DNA of 64,000 bases from JAIEOG01 sp964611895 (GTDB lineage: Bacteria; Bdellovibrionota; FAC87; UBA2466). The stretch spans positions 21,696 to 85,695 of the forward strand of contig CAZTDN010000011.1 of assembly GCA_964611895.1 (NCBI GenBank), written 5' to 3'. The first letter of the stretch is position 1. Each line of letters begins with the position of its first letter. The notes below the pieces were generated by a model, which did no database searches, was not told the DNA's origin, and worked only from the letters and a program-made list of their open reading frames with translations. Below are positions 10,769 to 19,800 of the stretch, piece by piece. A program made the translations under genes and the position numbers.

Positions 10769-11692
10769 ATGGTCGAACGTTCCCTGACGGGCAGGCGCAT
10801 TCTGGTTGTCGATGATGATGCATTGAACCTCAAGCTCATGGCCGAGGCTCTTGGCGTAGAAAAATTCGCTGTAGAGCAAGCATCGTCCTGCGCCGAGGCA
10901 TTGGCCAAGATAGAGAGCTGGCACCCCGAACTCGTCTTGCTGGATTACAACATGCCCGGCACGAACGGCCTGGAAACCCTGAAAAAACTACGAAGCCAGG
11001 ATAAGTACGTCGCCGTGGTTTTCGTTTCCGCCAACGCCGACCAGGATCTCATTGTAGATTGTCTGGGGGCGGGGGCAGACGATTACATCCGCAAACCATT
11101 CCGTTTTGGTGAGCTGATCTCTCGAGTCAAAGTACGCTTTCGAATCAAAGATCTCTACGATGCTCTCAAAGCCGCTAACGCCAAACTCCAAGAACTCTCT
11201 GTCACCGATGACATCACGGGGCTGTTTAATATGCGTTCGATGTACGAGCGCATTGAAGCCGAGTTGCGGCGAGCCAAGCGTTATGAGCGTAGAATCTCCT
11301 GCATCATGATGGACATTGATCACTTCAAAGAAGTGAATGATACGAATGATCACTTGTTTGGGAGTTTTGTGATCAAAGAATTGGGCGCGTTGATCAAGCG
11401 CAATATGCGCGATGTCGATTTTGCAGCCCGGTACGGGGGCGACGAGTTTTTGATCGTGTTGACCGAAACCACCGAAGAAGGTACGGCCACTTTTGCTGAA
11501 CGCCTGCGCTCTGTGATTGAGTCCCATGAGTTTTCGGACGGCAAGTCCAGCCTTAAGCGGACGTGCAGCTTTGGGTATGCGGTTTCCGACCCTGACCAAA
11601 AGATCGACGCAAAAGAACTCGTGCGCCGAGCGGATCACGCTTTGTACCAGGCCAAGCACTCCGGTCGGAATAAAGTGCGAACCAAGACCTAG
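10769..11692 (+). CDS. Response regulator with diguanylate cyclase output (REC-GGDEF)
   Basis: This 307-residue, PleD-like protein should make cyclic di-GMP when phosphorylated. The receiver (about 9-125) has Asp15-Asp17, phospho-acceptor Asp59 in LLDYNMPG, and Lys in RKPFRFGEL. The linker KDLYDALKAANAKLQELSV looks helical. The cyclase domain has DDITGLFNMRS, MDIDHFKEVND and an intact ARYGGDEF active loop. RDVD lies five residues before the RYGGDEF segment and is the product-inhibition site. AAGGAGAG precedes the ATG. No cognate kinase is adjacent. The peroxidase gene upstream is the only likely operon partner, so a link between redox state and c-di-GMP is possible but unproven. Confidence 0.92.
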   Translation: MVERSLTGRRILVVDDDALNLKLMAEALGVEKFAVEQASSCAEALAKIESWHPELVLLDYNMPGTNGLETLKKLRSQDKYVAVVFVSANADQDLIVDCLGAGADDYIRKPFRFGELISRVKVRFRIKDLYDALKAANAKLQELSVTDDITGLFNMRSMYERIEAELRRAKRYERRISCIMMDIDHFKEVNDTNDHLFGSFVIKELGALIKRNMRDVDFAARYGGDEFLIVLTETTEEGTATFAERLRSVIESHEFSDGKSSLKRTCSFGYAVSDPDQKIDAKELVRRADHALYQAKHSGRNKVRTKT

Positions 11693-11798
11693 TAGCGGTT
11701 TTGTGCAGAGCTCTTCATAGTTACGGCATCTTTCATCGGCAAACTCCCGGCATACTTTACCCTATCCAATGGTAACGGAATATTATTTGGGGTGATTC

Positions 11799-12449
11799 AT
11801 GTCTTTTGTAACAATTATCCAGATCATTATGCAGATACTCGCTTTTATAGCGGGTTTGTTCAATCCAACTCATGCCTCCATCCGGCAGGTCGCGCAAATC
11901 ACGGACTACGATTGCAGCGCCATCAGATGGGTGGCTCCTCCGGTAGTCGAAGGAGGCTCCTTCAACGGTAAAGCGCAAATTGTTTGCTATTTCGAAGGCA
12001 AAGGCGGAGGAGGTATTGCGGCTCTACGCAACCACCTCGTTGCCCAGCTTCCGCGTGATAGCCGAATGGAAAATGGCGTAGAAGGTAGCTACAAGGGCTT
12101 GCCTAGCATGGCCTACTCCACCGCACTTGAAATGGGTGAAGGCGCTGTGGCGCGCGGGACGACACACATTGCTTCGGATGGCATCAACGTATTGCGTGAT
12201 GTGTTCCAATCCAGCTCAGTAGAGGCGAGCGGTAACGGCCGCTATCTCAAAGGCGTGTTCGGTGAGCTGCAGGTCATGCGCGTAGATGGCGACTCAGGCT
12301 ATGAACTCAAAATGTCTCAATCGTTCCAAGTGAAAAAGCCGATGCTGGTTCCTGCATCGGAGTTTGAGACCAAGCTCAAAGCGCAGTCCGAAGAGGCCCT
12401 GCGTGAACGCGCCGCAAGTGCGGTACAAGAAATGGCCTCACACCTGTAA
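11799..12449 (+). CDS. Exported or membrane-anchored protein of unknown function
   Basis: I do not recognise this 216-residue protein. It begins with a hydrophobic stretch (about 3-21, with IIQIIMQILAFIAGLF) followed by THAS, which fits a signal peptide or anchor. There is no positive charge before the helix, which is atypical. The rest is soluble-looking, with a glycine run (FEGKGGGGIAAL) and two cysteines near residues 39 and 63 that may form a disulfide. The C-terminal 40 residues are charged and probably helical. GGGGTGAT precedes the ATG. A strong terminator follows at 12477, so the gene seems to be a single transcription unit. Confidence 0.7.
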   Translation: MSFVTIIQIIMQILAFIAGLFNPTHASIRQVAQITDYDCSAIRWVAPPVVEGGSFNGKAQIVCYFEGKGGGGIAALRNHLVAQLPRDSRMENGVEGSYKGLPSMAYSTALEMGEGAVARGTTHIASDGINVLRDVFQSSSVEASGNGRYLKGVFGELQVMRVDGDSGYELKMSQSFQVKKPMLVPASEFETKLKAQSEEALRERAASAVQEMASHL

Positions 12450-12476
12450 GCAAATAGAAAAAAAGATCCAACAGAG

Positions 12477-12510
12477 CCGACCGAGTTTTTTACTCGGTCG
12501 GTTTTGTTTT
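12477..12510 (+). terminator. Rho-independent terminator after the 11799 gene
   Basis: A perfect 10-base-pair stem, CCGACCGAGT (12477-12486) with ACTCGGTCGG (12492-12501), has a TTTTT loop and is followed by TTTTGTTTT. Its right half lies inside the last codons of the convergent gene, whose stop codon is at 12490-12492. Confidence 0.92.
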
Positions 12511-15500
12511 GCCTAGAATCGCAGCCGCACAAGACTTGACGAACTGTATGGGCTTACCGGCATGAGGCCCAATGAGTTTGACCCCAAAGTAAGTCGCCGT
12601 AAAAGCCATGAGCGATGTCGTCAGCTGGGGCAAGATTTCCAGTTTTGGATCATACATGTCGTGGCTCAATGTGAGCGCTAGAACGGTCGATATAAGCGCT
12701 CCGATCGCGATATTGTTAAACATCGAGACCTTTTGGTTGATCACCGTTGCGACAGGGGGGTGGGCTTGCGCGTACTCTGCCAGTTCCCGCGCCAACTCCC
12801 ATGTATAAAGGTTCGGAGCTAGCTCAAACTGTGACGGTAAGGCCGTTCCGCTTTTATCGTAGAGCGTGAGCAGAATAGCTACGCCGTCTTGAATCTGCTC
12901 GGCCTCATCGTTACGCAAGCCCTGCTCCAGAAAGTGATCTGCGGCCACAAGCTGGTCTCGCGAATCCTTGACACGATTTTCCAACGTGTTCTGAAGCCAG
13001 ATAACAGGCGCCCAGATCAGCGCATAGCCAGCCGCCAGGCCACCGGCTCCGTACACCAACGAGAGTTTATTGAACAATACGTTGGCTTGTTTCAGGAGTC
13101 CCGAACCAGAGGCCGAGAGAACTTCTTGCAATTCCCAGCTCGAAAGTCCGGAGTCAGATTGCGCGGCTGCGACCAACGAAATCATTATCAGCGCGGCCAC
13201 TCGGGGGAGGTAACCCAACAGTCCCTTTCCCTGGATAGCTTGGACGGTTGCGTCCATACGACGCAAATGCGTATGGAATACTTTCGGCAACCCTTGCTCT
13301 GGATCGAGGAGTGTTGCGCCAGCCGTTCCGATGCTATGAAGCACGCTGTCTTGTTTACCTCTGCCCAGTTGGTACTCGTTGCGATCTTCACCGGGAGGAA
13401 CATAATCCAAGTGATCCCGGCGGTAAGCCAAACTCGAGACCGTCGGAGAAGGCTTTGCCAATGAGGACAGCCCGCCTTGGTTGATCATGGCGATTTCCAC
13501 ACCGCCCTGAGCGCCGTAAATGCCGACCTGTTCCGCAGCATCCGCGATGGACGCCAGCAATTTGTCCAGGTGATGCCCCACCTGGAAAGCGACTGGAAAA
13601 CGCTGCGAATCGGTCGCGGCGGCCATGATTTCGCTTCCGGCATAGTCGTAGCGCATTTGGTGATCAGCGACTTTAACGTCGTTGGGGCTCACGCGGAATC
13701 CTCTAAACCTTTTGTAGAAATGGTAAGAAGCTCCGCCGGTCGCAAGCCAGCCGCCAATGGAACTGGTCCATGCGCCAAACTGCCTGGCTTTTTGGCCGAT
13801 CCATTGACACGAAGCCGTTGCACCTTTGGCTAAACAACCCGCTAGCCCTTCCGCCGGGGTATTCATTTTTACCAAATGCGAGACCGCCTTTGCCATGGCT
13901 TGGGAGTAGCCATTGATCGATTGCGCATCTAGTTCGCCGACGCCGTCGTCATGTAAGGCAGTCAGATCTTTATACACGTAGGCAGCGATTTTTTCCCATT
14001 CCGCGTTGGGCGGCAGCTCGGTGAGCAGGCGATTGAACTCGCTGAGTTTTCCTGCTTCGTGTGCTGACAAGAGCATGAGCAAGGTCGGGGGATCGATATG
14101 TTTGCCTTCCGACTTAAGAACTTCAGACACTGCCAGAGCGGCAATGAGCATAGCGCGTTGTTTGCGTAGTGCCACTTGATCCAAGTGGCGGGTCATCTTT
14201 TCCTTGGCCTTCTCTGCAGCACTTGCGACAAACGGCAAGTGCAGTGCTCCGGGCGTGGAGATGCCTCCCCCGTTTTCGAGAGCAGTGGTGACGTTCTTCT
14301 GACCTAAAAGTTTCCAAAGAAAAAGTTGAACAGGGTAGGTCAAGTGAGCGTAAACGCGGCCGCCGTAACTAAAAAACGCTTGAGCTGAGGTCCAGTGCGT
14401 ACCGTCTTCGTTCTTCTCATCCCGGATAATGGCCACTGTCTTGGCCAGAATGTAACTCACCGGTTGAAAGAGCAATAGCGTTCCGAGCAGCGCAACAACC
14501 GAAGTAAACGCAAAGGGCTGCAAGTAATTCGCGGAATGTTCAGCCGTTTCCAGAACAAGCGATCGGATTCCCCAAGTTTGTGTGCTCCAACCAAACAGAT
14601 TAGAAACCACCGAAAAGAGCGCCCCGGTCACTTTGCCGCCGGTGGCCTGATTGGTAAGGTCCCCAGCAACGGCCATTCCCAAAATAGTCAGCTTTGCGGG
14701 AGTGAGTTGTTTTCTGGCCAGCGAGATCAAGTCTTGGGTCAAGCTACTCGAAGCGTCCGCGCGGTGCTTTGCGATTTCGGCGACCGTATCAGCGACAGAT
14801 TTTTCGGGATTGGCTAAGTTTGAGGCAAGCACTTCGGCCCAGGTTCTCTGGATCCGGTTTTCAGGGAGACCGTGCCGAGCGGCTTCGAGCTTTTCGTACC
14901 GTCGCGACTCTTCGATTTTCGCGTGCAAGCGCCGCCAGTCATCTGCCAGCCACTCATAAGTATGGTCTTGGGCGAGCCGTTCAAACGCGTCTTGTCCCCT
15001 ATTGTTGGGTTTGAGCAATCCGGCCATTTTACCTAGCTCGATAGAATGGGCTGTCGAGCGTAGAGTGGCTAAGGAGAGGCCGCCGGGATCTTGCAGAGCT
15101 AGAGTTTCTAACTTCTTTTGCAGAGGCAAAAGCGCCTCTCGGTTTTTTTGGGTGATTTCTTGGATCTGAGGAATCAGTTCAAGGTCTGGGCTTGCGGCTT
15201 GAAGCAAGTACAGAACCATCAAAGTGTGCACTTTCAAACGCGCATTGACGTCTTTGCGGTAGTCAAACCGGACGGATTGAGTTTGCTCGCCAGAAGCTAT
15301 CTCAATCACCAGGTCCTTTTCACCGTACTTCAGAGTGATTCCGTTGTCTGCATCCCGAGTTTCCCGAGGGGAAGATTCCGGGTTTACGAACTCTAGAGAG
15401 ACAATCTGTGCGCCCTGCCCTGCGACTGAGGCCGCGGGATAAAAAGTCGTCAAAGGGATGAAAGTGTTGAACAAGCCCGACATTAAAACTTGGGTCAATC

Positions 15501-16095
15501 CGCCCAAAACCCCGTGATGCGAGGTGGAAATCAGAGTGACGTTTTTGTCGCGGGCGACGACCTTTTCCACTTCGCCTGTGAGTTGGACTCCCCCAAAAAT
15601 ATGGGCGTGGGTTTTTTTGCGGCGGTTCAGTTTTTTGTCAAAAACCCAACGTTGGAACTCCAAACGTCTTCGGGTGGCGTCGTAGAACACTTCGATTTCG
15701 TTCGCAAAGAAAACGACTTTTTCGCGAGCGGTATCGATGGCAGAGAGCGAGTGCTGTGCAATGACGCGATCTTCCTCTCCGATAGCGTCGTATACTTCGA
15801 GGGTCTGAGGCCCATCAAACAAGGCGCCTCCGGAAGGATTGGTGATCTCGCCTTTTGCGGTCAGCCGCTGAAAGTAGTTATCGACCTCTAGCAAATGCGG
15901 GTCGGCATTTTGGATTTCTGGGTCGGAATCACCGCGGAGCGGCATCGGCGAGGAATCTTCTGGTGGGGCAGCCAAAACCGCTGCCTGTGGTAACGCAAGC
16001 TGCAGAACCACCAAGGCTAGCACCAGGTTGAAACTTAGCCGTTTAACGGGTTCGCCAACTCGCCGAAGTAGTTTCATGAGGGTATTTGCGCGCAT
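12490..16095 (-). CDS. Very large polytopic envelope protein of unknown function
   Basis: This 1201-residue protein matches nothing I can name. AGGAG lies just before the ATG at 16095; the longer frame to 16251 has no such site. The N-terminus is a clear signal sequence (basic RRVGEPVKR, then hydrophobic 20-42, cut near AVLAA). Residues about 45-250 look like a beta-rich soluble domain. A long helical part follows (about 290-500). Hydrophobic segments lie near 530-555, 962-979, 1010-1033, 1123-1145 and 1155-1175, so it is probably an inner-membrane protein with large periplasmic domains. It is convergent with the gene at 11799 and divergent from the lipoprotein gene at 16256. No catalytic motif is visible. 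Confidence 0.8.
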   Translation of the reverse strand: MRANTLMKLLRRVGEPVKRLSFNLVLALVVLQLALPQAAVLAAPPEDSSPMPLRGDSDPEIQNADPHLLEVDNYFQRLTAKGEITNPSGGALFDGPQTLEVYDAIGEEDRVIAQHSLSAIDTAREKVVFFANEIEVFYDATRRRLEFQRWVFDKKLNRRKKTHAHIFGGVQLTGEVEKVVARDKNVTLISTSHHGVLGGLTQVLMSGLFNTFIPLTTFYPAASVAGQGAQIVSLEFVNPESSPRETRDADNGITLKYGEKDLVIEIASGEQTQSVRFDYRKDVNARLKVHTLMVLYLLQAASPDLELIPQIQEITQKNREALLPLQKKLETLALQDPGGLSLATLRSTAHSIELGKMAGLLKPNNRGQDAFERLAQDHTYEWLADDWRRLHAKIEESRRYEKLEAARHGLPENRIQRTWAEVLASNLANPEKSVADTVAEIAKHRADASSSLTQDLISLARKQLTPAKLTILGMAVAGDLTNQATGGKVTGALFSVVSNLFGWSTQTWGIRSLVLETAEHSANYLQPFAFTSVVALLGTLLLFQPVSYILAKTVAIIRDEKNEDGTHWTSAQAFFSYGGRVYAHLTYPVQLFLWKLLGQKNVTTALENGGGISTPGALHLPFVASAAEKAKEKMTRHLDQVALRKQRAMLIAALAVSEVLKSEGKHIDPPTLLMLLSAHEAGKLSEFNRLLTELPPNAEWEKIAAYVYKDLTALHDDGVGELDAQSINGYSQAMAKAVSHLVKMNTPAEGLAGCLAKGATASCQWIGQKARQFGAWTSSIGGWLATGGASYHFYKRFRGFRVSPNDVKVADHQMRYDYAGSEIMAAATDSQRFPVAFQVGHHLDKLLASIADAAEQVGIYGAQGGVEIAMINQGGLSSLAKPSPTVSSLAYRRDHLDYVPPGEDRNEYQLGRGKQDSVLHSIGTAGATLLDPEQGLPKVFHTHLRRMDATVQAIQGKGLLGYLPRVAALIMISLVAAAQSDSGLSSWELQEVLSASGSGLLKQANVLFNKLSLVYGAGGLAAGYALIWAPVIWLQNTLENRVKDSRDQLVAADHFLEQGLRNDEAEQIQDGVAILLTLYDKSGTALPSQFELAPNLYTWELARELAEYAQAHPPVATVINQKVSMFNNIAIGALISTVLALTLSHDMYDPKLEILPQLTTSLMAFTATYFGVKLIGPHAGKPIQFVKSCAAAILGKTKPTE

Positions 16096-16255
16096 TGCCA
16101 CTCCTAAAAAATGAAACCGAAATACCGGAGGGCTCTGCCCGAGGCAGTTATTGAATCCCCCCATCCAAAAGTAGATTCGAAGGGAGTGTTTTACACCATG
16201 CGTTATAGGTGCCGCAAGGCTAAACCCGCTTGGGCAGAAAGAGGCGCTCAATTCT

Positions 16256-16786
16256 ATGCATAAAACACTATATTATCGAATGTTTACCGTGACATTTAGC
16301 CTGGCTATTCTGGGCTTGTTAGGTTGCGGTGAGTCCAAGCCCTTTGAAGGGGAGCTCCAGACCATAGCTCAGTATGAGATCCGCGGAAGCTTCGATGGGG
16401 TGCCGGAGGTAAGTGTGACTAATTTGGGAACTACGCGCTTGGCCAGCCTGATTATCGAAGCGGAGACCGTGGCTTTCGGCGGGGAAAAGCGGACTTTTTC
16501 TGAGATCGATTTTGAGAGGCGACAAAGCATTACCTTCCGAAACCCGCACACCGGAGCCTGCCAGCTCTCCCAAATGCAGGTTAGCCGAGTGTCGTCGGAA
16601 CCTCAGCGGGTGGAGGTAGTACTTTGGGGATGGGATTCGGCGTCGGAGAACCGCCCTTGCGAAGCACTGCTCCGTCGGGTCGCCGTTGAGGGGTTAGAGT
16701 TGGAACTTACCGGAGTCTGGCTAGCATTGGGTCAAACGATCGACAAGGTCGCCGTGCGATTGCAGCCGTCTAGAGAACTAAAGTAG
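16256..16786 (+). CDS. Predicted lipoprotein of unknown function
   Basis: The 176-residue product begins with a lipoprotein signal: basic residues up to Arg8, a hydrophobic core, then LLGCGES with Cys24 as the lipidation site. The mature protein looks beta-rich and has two more cysteines (near GACQLS and NRPCEA) that may pair. No domain is recognised. An internal ATG nine codons in would also give a good signal peptide, so the exact start is uncertain. The gene overlaps the end of the convergent gene at 16778 by 9 bases and is divergent from the giant membrane protein gene. Confidence 0.75.
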   Translation: MHKTLYYRMFTVTFSLAILGLLGCGESKPFEGELQTIAQYEIRGSFDGVPEVSVTNLGTTRLASLIIEAETVAFGGEKRTFSEIDFERRQSITFRNPHTGACQLSQMQVSRVSSEPQRVEVVLWGWDSASENRPCEALLRRVAVEGLELELTGVWLALGQTIDKVAVRLQPSRELK

Positions 16787-17605
16787 GGGCCCGCCGAAAA
16801 ATACACCCAGGTGCGCGTTCGAAGCCATGCGGCCGCTTGGGTAGACGTTGAGAAACGGTTGAACCCAAAAGCCTTCTTGCCCGGACTGGTACCGAACCCC
16901 AGCGCCCACACTCACACTATCTACGAGTTTGAGTTGAAGAAAATGCTCGCCTTCGGGAGATTCAAAATTGCTCTCTAAGATTGAAAAAACATCCAGCGAG
17001 TCCGAAATGCTGTAATACACACGGGGGCTAAGATAAACTGCCCCGAGTTTAGTGCCGTCTGCATAGAACTTCAGAACCGGAATAAAAGTCAGCTCCGCCC
17101 GCAATCGCGTATTGGGGATTCGCCACTCCAGTGTCTGACTCGCTTGGGGAGCAAACAGCATTCCGCTCTCACGACTCTCGGCCGCAACGGGTAAGAGCAC
17201 TTCATATCGCGCCCAGAGCGTAAAAGCCTCGGAATCTATCAGATCGCCTTCCACCCCGACAGAAGGGTCTTCTAAACGAAAGCGGCTGTCCTCGGATGGT
17301 CCGAGCCGCAATACAAACTGCGGAGTGACTTCGAGATGCAGACTTCCGAATAGGGGCGTGCTCAGGGTTAACTGATTCCAAACCTCTACCGGATCTCCCT
17401 CAGACCCGTCCGCGGTCGCCGCGCGGCCGTTCCAATTGCTAAGAGGGTTGGAATAGGTCCAGCTATACAGTTCCAACCCGAGTCTTGAAAACGGGGCCGC
17501 GGGGACTTCTTCGCTAAGACTCCCCTCGATCGCGCTCCACCCTGTCGCAGGGGCGAATAAGGCAAGAACGGCGATAGTGCTAAATAGACCTCTGAGAATT
17601 TTCAA
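16778..17605 (-). CDS. Predicted envelope beta-protein, tandem paralogue B
   Basis: This 275-residue exported protein has a signal peptide (KILRGLFSTIAVLALFAPATGWSA). It is a diverged copy of the gene just upstream at 17618. Both share a NPLSNWNGR/NALSRWDGR block followed by ADGS-G-P-EV-NQ, a W-A-RY block, a SPR-YY block and the ending HLGV-FGGPLL. Alternating polar and hydrophobic stretches suggest an outer-membrane or periplasmic beta structure. The C-terminal residue is Leu rather than the usual Phe. The function is unknown. The gene follows its paralogue after 12 bases, so the pair is one operon. Confidence 0.8.
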   Translation of the reverse strand: MKILRGLFSTIAVLALFAPATGWSAIEGSLSEEVPAAPFSRLGLELYSWTYSNPLSNWNGRAATADGSEGDPVEVWNQLTLSTPLFGSLHLEVTPQFVLRLGPSEDSRFRLEDPSVGVEGDLIDSEAFTLWARYEVLLPVAAESRESGMLFAPQASQTLEWRIPNTRLRAELTFIPVLKFYADGTKLGAVYLSPRVYYSISDSLDVFSILESNFESPEGEHFLQLKLVDSVSVGAGVRYQSGQEGFWVQPFLNVYPSGRMASNAHLGVFFGGPLL

Positions 17606-17617
17606 TTCAGCCCTTCC

Positions 17618-18466
17618 TTAAAGTAACGGACCGCCGAAAATGACACCCAAGTGCGCAGTCGACGCGATAGCCTGTCCAAATGGGAAAATATTCAAAAAAG
17701 GCTGAACGTAGAGTCCTTTGCCACCGTCGGAAGTATAGCGGAACCCAAAACCGAGAGTGGCTGGGTCGGCCTGCGCCAATACCAAGGGATTTTGTCCTTT
17801 GGTCGAAGTCCACCCGGTTTCCAGAATGCTCATCAACCAGAACGAATCGTTCATCAGATAATAAAAGCGGGGGCTCGCATAAACAAAAGTGCTGGCATCG
17901 CCATTGTCAAAAATTTCCATCGACGGGACAATCACTGCTTCCAGCTTGATCTTAGTTCCGGCGAATCGATATGAAAAAGAATTCACTGCTTCGGGCTTCG
18001 TGATTAGCCCCTTGCTTCTACTCGACTCGGTGACAGGAATCGCAGTGTGGTAGCGAGCCCAATAAGAGAAACCGCCGTTTTCGTAGATTACTCCCTGCAC
18101 ACCGACCGCAGGATCGAGGCCTCGGACCAAAACACCCATAGTCGGCTGAAGCACCCAATGCGTCACCAGCGAATAATCCAACCCACCGAACGCTGGAAGG
18201 CTCAGGATAACTTGATTGTTGACCTCTATAGGCCCGCCTTGGGAGCCATCCGCTTTCGCCTTGCGCCCGTCCCACCTGCTCAAAGCGTTGCTGCCTGACC
18301 AGCCGAAAAGGTCCATTTTCAGACGAGAAGTCGAAGAGGCAGGCACGTTCTGCTGGATCGAAGGGATGGCTGGAGCTGCGGACGAATCAGGTCCAATGGC
18401 TGACTGGACCGACGTAGGAAATAAAACACCTGCTAAGAGCAAAAGACCCAAAGATAAATAGCGCAT
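17618..18466 (-). CDS. Predicted envelope beta-protein, tandem paralogue A
   Basis: The start is set at ATG 18466, where GGAGG lies 10 bases upstream; a longer frame to 18517 adds a lysine-rich tail before the signal and lacks such a site. The 282-residue product has a signal peptide (RYLSLGLLLLAGVLFPTSVQSA) and an Ala/Pro/Ser-rich spacer. It then carries the same blocks as the neighbour at 16778: NALSRWDGR, ADGSQGGPIEV-NQ, YWARY, SPRFYYLMND, a glycine-rich segment and the ending LGVIFGGPLL. The duplication suggests two related surface or outer-membrane components. No known family is recognised. Confidence 0.8.
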   Translation of the reverse strand: MRYLSLGLLLLAGVLFPTSVQSAIGPDSSAAPAIPSIQQNVPASSTSRLKMDLFGWSGSNALSRWDGRKAKADGSQGGPIEVNNQVILSLPAFGGLDYSLVTHWVLQPTMGVLVRGLDPAVGVQGVIYENGGFSYWARYHTAIPVTESSRSKGLITKPEAVNSFSYRFAGTKIKLEAVIVPSMEIFDNGDASTFVYASPRFYYLMNDSFWLMSILETGWTSTKGQNPLVLAQADPATLGFGFRYTSDGGKGLYVQPFLNIFPFGQAIASTAHLGVIFGGPLL

Positions 18467-18534
18467 GCGACCTGTTCCTCCGGCCGAGTTTTTGCCAGAT
18501 TTTACTTTTGTTTTCAATCCCTATCGGCGTGAGC

Positions 18535-19779
18535 CTAGAGAGAGGGCTCTGGACGAGCGCGTCTTTGAAGTCGAGGCCGTTTTGGAAGTGCCACGCACAC
18601 CCGGTTGCGGGTTTTTTTGGCTTGATACATCGCCGAGTCTGCCAACTCAATCAGGCGCTGAACGCTCTTGGTGTGCTCTGGGTAGCTTGCGATACCAATG
18701 CTCAGAGTGGCCTTCAGTCGGGTGTTTCGGATGAGAAAGGTTCTGTTCTCGATCTGGTTTCGTAGACGTTCCGCTATCTGTGCGGCTTTGAATGGCGCTG
18801 TTTCCCGCAGCAAAATGACGAATTCATCACCGCCGTATCGAAAAACCCAATCAATAGTACGTACGGCATTTTTGATTACTTTGCCCAGAGCGGTTAGAAA
18901 TTCGCTTCCTACCAAATGTCCGTGGCGGTCATTTACCAGTTTAAATCGGTCCACATCGATAAAGAGCACTGCAAATGGATGTTTGTTTAGCTCCCAGTCC
19001 GAAGCAGAGGCCTCTAAGGCAAACTGCAGGTAACGGTAATTGTATAGTCCAGTCAGATCATCGATAAACGTTTGCCGTTTAAGTTTTTCGACGTGTTTTA
19101 GGTTGAGAAAAGTGAGCTCGGCGTGTTGAACCAAGGCTGCAGCCTGTTCGTTTTGGACGGAGTTTATTTTTTTGGGAAGTCCCTCGATGAGAAATACTCC
19201 GTGGCTCTTTTTTCGGCAGGGCAAAACTACAGCACTCTTCTTCCGCGGGCGGGGAGCTTTTGCAAGCCATTGGACCTGCTGGGCGTTGAGCAATCGGGCC
19301 AGAGCACCGCAGGTTCGCAATCGCAAAGTCGATATTGAGGTACATGCAGAGATCTGGGTTAAAGAGCGATCCGCATCTGCACTAACCGGCCCACTTTGCA
19401 TGCTTTCAAAACGCTGACGACTGCGCAGGAGACAGAGCGCCAGCTCATCCGGGCTGACCGGTTGAGCGAGAAAATCGGAAAACCCCTCATGGAGACAGTT
19501 CATCGCAAATGCTGCCGAATTTTTGCTGGAAATGGCAACAATATCCGCTTGCGGAAACGTATGCCGGAGTTTTTCCCAGTATGCCGGGGCCTGATTGAGT
19601 CGATGGTCCAATCCGAGCACAAGGATTTTTATTTTGCTGGAGGCCTTAGGGAGTTCGCCTCCGGCTATCCAGGTGGTGTCCAAGGATAAATGTGAGAGCG
19701 CTGTATTATGGGCCCGGCGAAAGTCTTCCGGTAGCCCAATAAACAACACGGCCGATCGTAATGCAGCTCGTTTCTTCAC
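18535..19779 (-). CDS. Diguanylate cyclase with degenerate receiver domain
   Basis: The 414-residue protein ends in a complete GGDEF domain: DDLTGLYNYRYL, IDVDRFKLVND, FRYGGDEFVIL, and RTID before it as an intact inhibition site. It should make cyclic di-GMP. The first 120 residues resemble a receiver fold (VLFIG, KILVLGLDHR, SKNSAAFAMNCLHEGFSDFLAQPVSPDEL). The acidic pair is missing and the phospho-acceptor position is not an Asp in the usual LLD-MP context, so phosphorylation is unlikely. A middle part (about 140-230) could be a GAF-like sensor. The last 15 residues are strongly basic. It is the second GGDEF protein in the window and is probably regulated by binding a ligand or partner rather than by a kinase. 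Confidence 0.88.
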   Translation of the reverse strand: MKKRAALRSAVLFIGLPEDFRRAHNTALSHLSLDTTWIAGGELPKASSKIKILVLGLDHRLNQAPAYWEKLRHTFPQADIVAISSKNSAAFAMNCLHEGFSDFLAQPVSPDELALCLLRSRQRFESMQSGPVSADADRSLTQISACTSISTLRLRTCGALARLLNAQQVQWLAKAPRPRKKSAVVLPCRKKSHGVFLIEGLPKKINSVQNEQAAALVQHAELTFLNLKHVEKLKRQTFIDDLTGLYNYRYLQFALEASASDWELNKHPFAVLFIDVDRFKLVNDRHGHLVGSEFLTALGKVIKNAVRTIDWVFRYGGDEFVILLRETAPFKAAQIAERLRNQIENRTFLIRNTRLKATLSIGIASYPEHTKSVQRLIELADSAMYQAKKTRNRVCVALPKRPRLQRRARPEPSL

Positions 19780-19800
19780 AGGGAATTATTCTAACACAGG

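Noticed and set aside
16190..16208. TTTACA and TTATAG as a promoter for the lipoprotein gene at 16256
   Set aside because: The boxes are only 7 bases apart, too close for a sigma-70 promoter.
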